Origin: Lepidodermella squamata
Lineage: Eukaryota > Gastrotricha
Length of the DNA: 64,000 nt
Assembly (NCBI GenBank): GCA_047495785.1
Contig: JBLDXI010000032.1
Span: 4,278,001 to 4,342,000 of the forward strand
Direction: 5' to 3'
A model generated the notes under the pieces. That model worked only from the letters and a program-made list of their open reading frames with translations, was not told where the DNA came from and did no database searches. This document shows positions 54,168 through 64,000 of this stretch, in pieces. Position 1 is the first letter of the stretch. Each line of letters opens with the position of its first letter. Made by a program: the position numbers and the translations under genes.

Positions 54168-56985
54168 ATTTCAATCAAGATTACACCCCACTTTGGAGTA
54201 GAAGGAGAAGCCGCTATGTTTTTGCTGGGATGTTGAGCGATATTCAGTTGCGCGCCCTTCAGCTATACCGTGAGAACTGTATCGTTCCGGAATCAATAAA
54301 CACATTTTATTCAATATCAAAAACATGTTAGCCTATGTAAATTTTGCTTCAAGCCTATCGAGAGAGCGTTCAAATATTTCTATCGTGCGTTAAATCGATA
54401 TGTTCAGCGAATTTTCCAGCACCAGTCTCGTGATTGAGGTCAAATATACGCTCTCTCTCTCTCAAGAAAAATTGACCTCATTATTATTGGTGGTGGTCTC
54501 AGCGTGCTGTCTTAACTTTGAGATATTCGAAATGAAGCGTTGAGTGTATATTTCAATTCACTGATATACTGTATATGAATTTCTAAAATAAGAAAAATAT
54601 TGACCACTGATTGCAATAAAAATTGTCAAGAGGTTAAAAGAGCTATTCAACTTCGTTTGAAAATACATTGCGTAGCTACTCTCGGCATCGTCAGCGCAGC
54701 CAGCCATATCAGTGCCAGCGTTTGGGACAACGCGCAACGAAAAGCACAGCGGCGATCGCTGTGATGGAGATGCCGCCTCGAGGCGAATATTGCACGTGCG
54801 CGGCGACGATGCCTAGTTTCTTCGCTTTTTTGCTTCGCAGGCGTTGTCACGGTGATGCTGGTCGATTCGCACCTTTTGAACCATTTGTGTGCGGTTTGTT
54901 TGCCGACTTCAAAAAACATGCGCTGTTGTACATCAAAACGCGACGTGTTCTCAGCCAGGAAACATTTTGGCTTTAGCACAACTAACAAGTCAATTTCCGG
55001 CATCCAACGAAGGGAAATTATTGCTGCATATGCAGGATGATGGCCAAACCACAGCGGTTATCGCAATTTAGTACGGCACGTAATCTCAAGTTAAGACTTT
55101 CACTTCAAACGCCTTGGCTACGTGTGTGACCCGGAACATGTATTTATGATATAGTTCAACAATAATTTTTTAATCCGCCGAAAAATCCCATGCACAGGTG
55201 CTTATCCGTATTGACTTATTCTAGTAGCTGGTTTCCTGCTTTTTTCCAGGAGCTGGAAAACACCGAAAACAGTATTATTCTGCCGTATTTTCGCATAAAA
55301 ATATCTCGCGATAAATGAGCTGCTTTTAGCGGGTCGAAAAATAATGAACGCGATACGATCGCCACTGATTGCACGCTTGCATTGTTGTACTCTTTCATGA
55401 TATTCACATTCCTACTAATATCATTAACGTATTCGCCATTACTACGAGACGTAAAATTGGAGTTATAGATAAATACCATAGTTTTTCTGAACTCGAGCAC
55501 TACCCCAGTGCAATTTTAGTTCTTGCTTCATTTTTTAAGGCGTTTCCCAAATCTGACGCGCGCTGAGACATGGCGATGTCCAGGGGGATACAGGCCGAGC
55601 TTTTTTGCGTCAGGTCATTTCGCTTTTTCGTGTGATGTTAAATGTCGATGAGCTGGCGTGATGGGCCAAAAATGAGCGCCCCTGACCGCGCGCTCGGTCG
55701 TGCGCGCGCGCCCAACATACGTGGCAACAGCAAGTGCGATGATGTTGCCGCTCATGACAAGACATCGTGGCGCTGTCTCCGAGGCGGGCCGGCGCGTCTT
55801 TTCGTCAGAATCGATCATTATACGCGAGGCGCGTGCCGTGGTATCGATATTATTATCATAATTTTCAACACAGAAAGTGATGCGCTCTGTTTTCAAATGG
55901 TGATGCTAATAGGATTATTATTTTATCAAATGAAACACGTTTAGCTGGGCGGCCGCGCGATGCCCACAGTGTAGCAGCGATACGGCCATCACTGAGACAT
56001 GCCATCACATCACATATCGACACGTCGGGAATGTATAATCTAAATTTTATTATTTTATTATTAGTATTATTAGAAAGGGCCGAGAGACACGATGATGTCT
56101 CTGCGTTCCAAGATTTCTGGTGCGTCGTTATTTTGCATTACAATCGCGCGCGCGCGCGCAATGTAATCACATGCAATATAACGCGATTACAGCGTTGTCA
56201 CCGATAATCGCGCGCGCCCAGATAGATATCAGAGCGGCGACAACGCCAAGCGCCAACTGCTATTGCTGTTAATTTTATGCCGATCACGCTCCAGAACCAT
56301 CAATTCGGCACCAGTGCGCAAAATCAGTAACCATACCCTGGGCGTTAAGTCGATCGCCACAAAAGCTTTCGGCTCCTGTGCAAATTCCACATATACACAT
56401 GTGCGTGTTGCTATAAATACATCAAAACTATTAGCGTATTTTCTTAAGGCGGCTTTGCCCTGGTTTTAATTGGCGCATAGTGTTTTTTGTCAGACGATTT
56501 ATCCGCGGCATCAAAAAATGAAATAAACCACTGCAAGGACAATTCAAGGGCACTATATTTCGGCTGGTCTAATTCTTTTTATTAGGCGATACTAACGTCT
56601 TTGTTGAACTAACTATGACGACGCCCCTGGGGTGACCGGTATTAGCGTGATAGAGGGCGGCTCGTTAGACAAATTTTGAGCGTAATAAAATTTATGCACT
56701 CCTTTTTTAGTGATTTGTTTTGCGAAAATTGTCTAATAATAGCCGGAATAATAGCCAGAGCTAGTGTCTCGCGGGGTCATACTGCTCGCCTGCTTTCTTT
56801 CATCGATATATATTGCCATTGCATTATAGGAAGGTGTATTTTCCTTGGATTATGTATATTATTATCTGACATTTGTCAAACTGCCTTTTTGCGTATTACG
56901 AAAATTTCAACTGATGCTGATATTACTGTGGTGGAGAAGGCGCCTCGATGATTAAGCGCCGCCGATCCTCATCGCCCGGTAGCGA
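54168..56985. other. Long intergenic region upstream of the calcium channel
   Basis: 2.8 kb with no supported gene. It contains a CT microsatellite near 54451-54462 and several alternating C-G runs (about 55700-55711, 56145-56159, 56207-56215). Open frames at 54647-55003 and 55615-55944 resemble no protein. Long upstream distance is unusual here and may hold regulatory DNA or non-coding 5' exons of the channel gene. Confidence 0.45.
56145..56159. repeat. Alternating CG tract
   Basis: Uninterrupted cgcgcgcgcgcgcgc, the longest of several CG-alternating runs in the 1.3 kb ahead of the calcium channel start. Such runs can adopt left-handed DNA; no function is shown. Confidence 0.8.
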
Positions 56986-59900
56986 ATGAAAAAGTCCCGC
57001 ACGTGCGACGTGGTGTCGACGCCCTACTGCCTGACGCGAGCGCCCGGCATCTGCCAGACGTTCGACGATGGCCTCGTCGTCACGTCGCCGAAAAGCGACT
57101 CGGCCGACGAGCCCGACTTCCTCGCCGACCTGCGCCGCCCCGGCGACCTCACGCTCAGCGACCCGCTCATGCGCCGATCGCTTGCCTCGCTCGCCTACGG
57201 CTCCGAGGACCCACTCGACGACTCGGGACCGGTCACTCGAGTGACGATCAAGTCGGAAGACAATCCGCCGGCGTCGCCATCACAGCCTGACGGCAACTCG
57301 TTATCACGGCCAGTCACCCGCATACTAACCATCTCGCCGGATATCGACGAACGGCCGATAAGTAGTGCCGAAATGGAGACTAGCCTGAATTATTTAGACG
57401 CTGCGCCTCGAGCTAGCATGCGCCGGTTCAAGTTTAAACTCCGCTCGGTAGACAACAAGAAATCATTTTCATCGTCGATAAACACGGTCGACGGACCCCC
57501 GCCCTCGCCGAAGCCGGTTTTCGCCGAGAAATCTTTCTTCTACTTTGAGCGGGATAACGCGTTCAGGAGAAGCGCGTACAGTCTAATCACCTGGCGGGTA
57601 AATTCCGGATTTTTTCCGATTTTTTCTTCATTTCTCTAAATTTTATGATAGTGGTTCGAGCGGTTTTCAATATTTGTGATCATACTGAACTGCATCGCTC
57701 TTGGTGCCGTTGACCCGTGTGATGCCGACTGCATAACGGCGAGATGCCAAGCTCTGGGCTGGGCCGAACTCGCCATATTTAGTTTCTTCTTTATTGAAAT
57801 GCTGCTAAAAATGTTCGCCATGGGCGTATTCGGCGTTGGCTCCTATTTGGCAGAGCCGTGGAACCGTTTCGATTGTTTCATAGTCATTATCGGTCTTGTC
57901 GAGTACATGTTCGTTGAGGAGGATCTCAACATATCCGCTATCCGGGCTTTCCGCGTCTTCAGACCGCTCCGTGCTATAACCCGGATACCAAGTGCGTAGA
58001 TTTCACCCTAATTTTAGTTTTATTTCCTCTATTATGATGCTTTCAAATAGGTCTTCGTTTGCTGATATTACTTTTGCTCGACACGATGCCCATGTTGGGC
58101 AACGTGCTTTTGTTTTGCTGTCTCGTGTTTTTCGTCTTCGGCATCGCCGGCGTGCAGCTGTTGGCCGGCGTGTTGCGCAACCGGTGCTTTTTCCCGGCCG
58201 CCTTAACCGATCACCTGACTAATGCAAGCTGGGCCAATGTGACAACCATGTCCCCGCTCACCCAATTCCCGCCGGCGTTCATGCCGCCCTACTACCACCA
58301 GCCGGCCGACGACTACATATGCTCGCCTGGCGACGGCGTGCTCAAATGCTCCGACATTCCTAGGTACGAACAACACGAGTCGATGTGCACCGAACTGTTC
58401 GGCGCCGATTCGCCCGAAGCCGAGCTGTGCGCACTCTGGGTTGCCAACTACACCGAGTGCCGGCCGGAGGGGCCAAACCCGGCTCGCGGCTCGCTCAGCT
58501 TCGACCACATTGGCGCGGCGTGGATGGCCATTTTCCAGGTCATCTCGCTCGAAGGCTGGACTAGGGTTATGTACTACGTCCAGGTATAGCGGCATTTTTT
58601 GAATTTTGCTGACTTTGTTCATGCTCTTGTTTTAGGACGCGTACTCATTCTGGATCTGGATCTATTTTATTATGCTTGTTGTGGTAAGTTTTTGTGTTGT
58701 TATGTATCGATTTGCATTCTTCCTTCTGAAAAACATAAACAAAGGCGTAAACTAAATTAGATCGTAACAAACCATTAGGGAATAGCAATAATTATAAACG
58801 AATTATTTTGGTACACACACACATAAGTGCTGTTTTGTTTTCTTGTAGACCGGATCTTTTTTCGCTGTGAATTTGTGTCTAGTCGTCATAGCTACTCAAT
58901 TCACCGAGACTAAGCGGCGAGAGACTTCGAAAATGGTAAAATATGAAAGAATGAATGAAAAGGAGAAGAAATGATTGCAAAAATCAGCTTTCAGCATTCA
59001 GTTTGTTCCTTCTTTGACGCATTTTTGTGATTTATAGAAAGCTGAAAGGCGACTGGAACGCAAATCCTCGATGACAAGTGCGGCGACCACAGGCACTTTA
59101 GGAGACCAAGGCAACTTTTATACGCAAGTCTACGACATCATCGCCCTGCTGCTGGGTGCCATTCTCGAGTTATGCTTCAAAATGTGTCGTAAACGGCGGG
59201 AACAGCGAGAGCGGCGTCGCCAGAATCCCAAGTCAGTTGCTCACGCGAGTTTTGAACTCGAGGTCGTCAGCCAGGCCGATGGCGAGCCGGAGCCGTCGTG
59301 CGGCGCCTCGATGCTCACGAATGACGTCAGCAGTTTGCGGGGCGGAGGCGACTCGCCGCAGCCCTCCGAGGCGCTCGCTAGCCGCCCGGTGACTCGCGCG
59401 ACGCAGACTCCCCACCGCAGTTGTATGCAGCGGCTCATGGATGAAATCGACATGAACCGGGCATTTTGCCGCCGTCTGCTCGAACACAACATCGTTACAG
59501 GAACTGTCATAACTGTGATAGTGGTGAATGCCACTTTCATGGCAATGGAACACCATGGCCAGGTATAACTTGCCCTGTTTTTTTCTGGTTAATTCATTTT
59601 TTGTCTTTGATTAAAGCCTCAAGAGCTGACGAGACTGTTCAGCGTTCTGGATCCATTTTTTTCATACTTTTTCGCCGTTGAAGTTTTACTCAAAATTTAC
59701 GCTTACGGTTTTCCGCTTTACATTCGCGACTGCCTTAATTTGCTCGATCTGGTCACTGTTTGTATCAAGTAAATTTAGGGTCAGCTGAGTGAACGTTTTT
59801 AAAACGCTGTTTTTTTCAGTTTGTACGAATTATTTGATGGTCACGGTTCCAAGCTGTCGGTGCTGCGGACGTTCCGGCTGTTGCGCGTGCTCAAAATTGT

Positions 59901-62900
59901 GCGCTTCCTGCCGCAACTGCAACGACAGCTCTACGTCATGTTGCGAACAATAGACAACATCGCAACGTTCTTCATCCTGCTCAGCTTTTTCCTATTCATC
60001 TTCGCCCTACTCGGCATGTCGCTGTTCGGCTGCCGTTTCTGTCCTTACTACGAAAAACCAGTCAAGATTCGCCCTACAACGCCGTCTCCATACGATTCTG
60101 ACGTCGTGCCGGCCTATTTTCACGGGAAAGACGGCCCTGGGTGTTTCTTTAAAGTCGTACCTCTCGACGGAGGGGATCCAAATGCCACCTCTGACCCACT
60201 CAACAACCAGGTGGCATCTATGGGCGATATGACCAATTTGTCGCCTTACGAACGGCATTTACTTGCTTATTTCACGTGCCCTCGGGCGAATTTCGACTCA
60301 CTCTTGCTGTCGCTTTTCACGGTTTTACAAGTCTTCACGCAGGATGCCTGGTCGCTGGTCCTAATTGATGGCATTTACTACGGCTCAGATTGGGCGGGAC
60401 TGTACTTTGTCGCTTTAGTAACCATCGGCAACTATGTTCTGTTCAATCTGCTCGTCGCCATTTTGGTTGAAGGCTTCAGTGGAGGGGTTGGTTTCTTTCA
60501 TCGTTTGTCCCCATTGCCTGAGTCTATATTGATTCACAGGGCGAAGATTCAATGTCTAACGCGGGGAGCAGGCATGAAATGACCGAAGCAATCTCGCCAA
60601 AGCTCGACCTTTTAAGGCTTCAAGCTCCTGAAATAGTCATCGACGTAAGACCTTTCTCATTGTTGATATATATTACCTGATTAATTAATTAAAAACATTC
60701 GGAAATTAATATATAGGCTTCCAAAAAACAGGCAAGATTGAGTTTGAACCCCCGTGTGAAGAACTGGAACTTTATCGTGATTTTGCACTATTAAATTCCT
60801 CGACTATTTTTCTGAATTTCCATTGTTTGCTCGAAAATTGTAAGAACTCCTCAGACATTTTATTCTTATTCCAGAATTACGATGCTGAATCAAACGCCAG
60901 CCCATCCGTCACCTCTGACGGGCCGAAAATGAAGCTCGGTGCGAAAGTGGAGCCTATTATGGAGGAAAACAACTCACAAAAACCAGTTGAGCCTAATCCA
61001 GAGGGCGGCGCACCTGTAGAAGAAGTTCCAGCCGATAGCCTTAATCCTGAAGCTCCGAAAAAGTTGACATCCCGTTCTGCGAGCCTTCGTGCATCTGTCG
61101 AGGCTGGAATAGCTCCGTTAAAAGCTCGTGCAACTTATTCTTTATACGTACTGCCTCTATCGAATCCTTTCCGCCGCCGTCTGATGAAAATCGTGCTGTC
61201 GAGCCAGTTTGACAATACCATTCTCCTGTTCATTCTAGCCAACTGCTTCGTCATCATGCTGGAGCGCCCGGCGATAAAACGCGATTCTTTCGAGCGATTT
61301 TGCATCGACATGGCCAACTACGTCTTCAATGTGCTTTTCCTCGTCGAGGCGTTCGCGAAGATCATAGCCTTGGGGTTCATTATTGGGCCGGATGCTTATC
61401 TGAAGAGCGGCTGGAATGTTCTTGACTTTTTCCTCGTCAACTGCTCAACGACATTCACAGTGTTGGAACTGGTGTCACCGAAAAGTTCTGAGACGAAGAT
61501 TCTCGAAATTTTTCGTGTTTTGCGGCTACTTCGAGCATTACGACCGCTTCGAGTTGTCAACAGAGCGCCAGGGTTGAAAATCGTCGTTGAAACCTTACTG
61601 CTATCAGTCAAACCCATCGGAAATGTCATCATTATCTGCCTAACTTTCTTCTTGATTTTCTCCATCCTCGGCGTCCAGCTATTTCAAGGCTGCTTCTACG
61701 AATGCTCGGCGTCGAAAGGCGACTTGGGGAATAATCGAACTGCCTTTACTACAGCCGGAACTCTGATGTCTTTCTACAACGCGACCGCCAGTAAGGAAGC
61801 CGTTTACTCGCCAGATCGTGAGCAGTTGCGGATTTATCAGGCTCTATACAGCGTTCGTACTAAGGATGACTGCCTCGCGCTGGGCTTCGAGTGGGAAAAC
61901 GAACGCCTTAATTTCGACAACATTTTACAAGCTCTGATGACGCTGTTCGTTTTCTCGACATTTGACGGATGGGTGGACATTACTCGCGACGCTATTGATT
62001 GTGTCGGCGTCGACATGCAGCCGAGACGGGATCACAACCCGTGGAACGTCATTTTTTTCGTATCTTTCCTGCTCATCGTCTGCTTTTTTGTAAGTTTCTT
62101 GTCGGATTTAATCAACAGAATTGATAAAACAAATTTACTACAGATTCTGAACATGTTCGTCGGTGTGGTTGTTCACAACTTTCAAAAGGTTCAAGAACGC
62201 GTTCGGGCCGAGTTCAAAGCTAAGAAACTGCTGCAGAAACAAGAAAAGCTGTTGAACCGGCTTCGGAAACGCTCTCAAATGAACCCTAACCGTCAAAGTA
62301 AGTTCTGCGAAATTCCTTTGTCATGTCCTTTATTCGTGGTGTCGTTTTAGGACTTCTGGTTAAGCTTACTAAACGAAGCCCAATGACGCGAGTTACGCAG
62401 ACCTCGCCGGCTCTTCAAACTCTCGACGCGACCTTGGCCAATCTTGAAGCCTCCCCAGCAATTACGCTATCCTCCTCGATTCCAGCCGTGAAAGTATCGG
62501 TCGAGAACAAAGCGCCTGCCGAAGATCTGTCCTTCCTCGAGGAATATCCCTACTGGCGGCTTGTGACGTATCAAATCTTCACTCACAAGTACTTTGAGCT
62601 TGTTCTCGCGGCAATAACAGCCCTAAACATCCTGGTTATGGCTATCGAATTCTACGAAATGCCTCCAGAGTTGCAAATGGCCGTCAAAATAATCGGCTAC
62701 GTATTCACGGCTCTTCTCGTGCTCGAAGTCTTCGCCAAAGTTGCTGCTTTCGGCTTCTATCGCTACATCAGAGAACGCTGGAACCAGCTGGACGTCGCTA
62801 TTGTTTTCCTATCATTCGGCGCCATCTATTTAGAAGACGCCTCATCGGTAGTCATTCCGGTCAATCCGACTCTGATTCGAGTAGCCCGCATTGTTCGAAT

Positions 62901-63968
62901 CGCTCGTGTTTTCAAACTACTGAAAACCGCGTCCGGAATTCGCCGGCTTCTCGACACGGTTGGCCGCGCCCTGCCTCAAGTCGGCAACTTGACCTTGTTC
63001 TTCCTTCTTCTATTCTTCATCTACGCCTCGTTAGGCGTTGAAGTAACTAATTTATCTAATTATTTTCCGTTGATACTGGAATAATGTATTTTCAGCTGTT
63101 TGGCAAATTTGATGGCGAGTATGGCAAGTGTGAAGGCCTGTCGCGCCACGCCAACTTCCACAACTTCGGCATTGCCCTGTTGACGCTGTTCCGCATTTTC
63201 ACCGGTGACGACTGGAACGGCATCCTCAAGGACATGCTGCGGTTGTCGAACAATAAGGAAGAGTGCGCGCTGCTGATGAAATCGGCCGCCAATGCGACGC
63301 CCGATCGCGATTTCAACATCGAGTGCACCATCGCCGGCGTCCTCGCGCCCTTCTACTTTGTCTCGTTCGTGCTATTCGCCCAGTTCGTGCTGATCAACGT
63401 CGTCGTAGCTGTCCTCATGAATGAGCTTGAGGTAATAATGGTGTTCACTAGCTTTGAGAAGATTGATCTTGACTTGTTCTCTCTTGGCGCGTTCAATAGA
63501 GAATGGTAAAATGATTGCACCATTGATTTATTGACTCAACCATTTTTGAGCACTCTGACATTAACTGACGCTCTTCCCTTTACATCGCTGTATATTTAGA
63601 ACATACTTCAAAACGCCTGAATTGAACCCCGCCTTGAGGATTTATCCGCGAGAGTGGCAAACTTTTGCACGTTCGCATTTGATTTTTCCAATTTTTTCAG
63701 TGAAACATCATCCATGCTTTCAATATATATGTTTATCCGAGGCACATATCGTTATTCGTTATTTCCCAACAGCAATTACTAATCCATTATTTTTCATCAA
63801 TATTTATGCTTATATTGGCTAACAATTTGATGTGATTTCATTCCACAGGAGTCACATCGCCGCGATGCAATGGAAAAGCTGGAGAGACCTGAAAATGCCG
63901 ACGAGGAAAATATCGAGCAAAAAGCGGCCGTTATGGAGGAAATCGTTAAAACAGCTTGCCAAGACCTG
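56986..63968 (+). CDS. T-type (Cav3) voltage-gated calcium channel alpha-1 subunit, 3' end outside window
   Basis: Fifteen exons give 1875 codons: 56986-57597, 57652-57991, 58051-58583, 58636-58683, 58849-58935, 59038-59562, 59617-59768, 59820-60486, 60540-60644, 60717-60755, 60875-62089, 62144-62297, 62351-63042, 63096-63431, 63849-63968; a donor follows, so the C-terminal tail continues beyond the window. All four six-segment repeats are present, each with an S4 rich in arginine. The cysteine-rich S1-S2 loop of repeat I, the I-II linker right after S6 resembling the gating brake, and NMFVGVVV in S6 of repeat III identify the T-type class. Filter positions: E (SLEGW, 58551), D (TQDAW, 60343), D (FDGW, 61964), D (TGDDW, 63207), while known T-type channels have E-E-D-D. 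The intron 62090-62143 (54 bp) has no stop in frame. Conducts low-voltage-activated calcium current in excitable cells. Confidence 0.92.
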
Positions 63969-64000
63969 GTAAATTAATTAAGATTATTTGCAATATTTTC

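Noticed and set aside
54647-55003. Minus-strand frame of 118 codons and overlapping plus-strand frames
   Set aside because: No family motif; several overlapping frames on both strands are open, which is expected from its composition.
57003-57290. Second open frame inside the first calcium channel exon
   Set aside because: A shadow of the GC-rich N-terminal coding sequence; Arg/Pro-rich and without support.
1-64000. CRISPR arrays, bacterial operons, attachment sites, rRNA
   Set aside because: The window is eukaryotic with spliced genes; no regularly spaced short repeats or rRNA sequence seen.

Overview
The window is animal nuclear DNA from a compact-genome invertebrate. Genes are dense on both strands, introns are mostly about 45-65 bp with GT-AG ends (acceptors ttag, tcag and quite often aag), AATAAA signals sit close behind stop codons, and the proteins are animal-specific: a T-type calcium channel, an acetylcholine-receptor-type subunit, a GABA-B-like receptor, C-type lectins, Ly6-like GPI proteins and a non-LTR retrotransposon. 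I cannot fix the phylum from the sequence; any fast-evolving small-genome lineage (nematode, appendicularian, tardigrade, miniaturised spiralian) would fit. All gene models are spliced by eye; reading frames close exactly across every proposed intron.

Layout. 1.0-3.6 kb: nicotinic-receptor-like subunit (13 exons). 3.9-6.7 kb: secreted protein with four C-type lectin domains made by an internal duplication. 6.8-8.3 kb (minus): two adjacent membrane RING-CH (MARCH-type) ubiquitin ligases. 9.9-12.0 kb: sushi-containing multi-pass membrane protein of unknown role. 12.3-13.4 kb: hydroxylysine-kinase/APH-fold kinase. 14.1-14.6 kb: a small Ly6-type GPI protein. 14.7-16.0 kb (minus): coiled-coil orphan. 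16.46-16.56 kb: a possible branched structured RNA.

16.9-42.6 kb is one head-to-tail array of 15 genes on the plus strand, all encoding secreted, GPI-anchored proteins built from one to four copies of the same ten-cysteine domain (27 domains). Nearly every domain is split by a phase-0 intron at the same place, so in multi-domain genes each internal exon holds the end of one domain and the start of the next. The array is interrupted by a segmental duplication (27.67-29.43 kb copied to 32.45-34.13 kb) that leaves a broken gene fragment, by a dead LINE and a tRNA-derived SINE between the copies, by a small unrelated membrane protein (36.0 kb), and by a TA-flanked inverted-repeat element (38.5-39.7 kb).

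42.7-54.2 kb holds neural-type receptors: a divergent GABA-B-like class C GPCR (minus) and five short pentameric ligand-gated channel subunits (three plus, two minus) that share an enlarged 14-residue Cys-loop and almost no cytoplasmic domain; two of the five are intronless. 57.0-64.0 kb carries a T-type (Cav3) calcium channel, cut by the window end, with a predicted E-D-D-D selectivity filter. Small Ly6-like proteins are known elsewhere to bind Cys-loop receptors, so the neighbouring arrays may be a receptor-modulator locus, but that link is inference.
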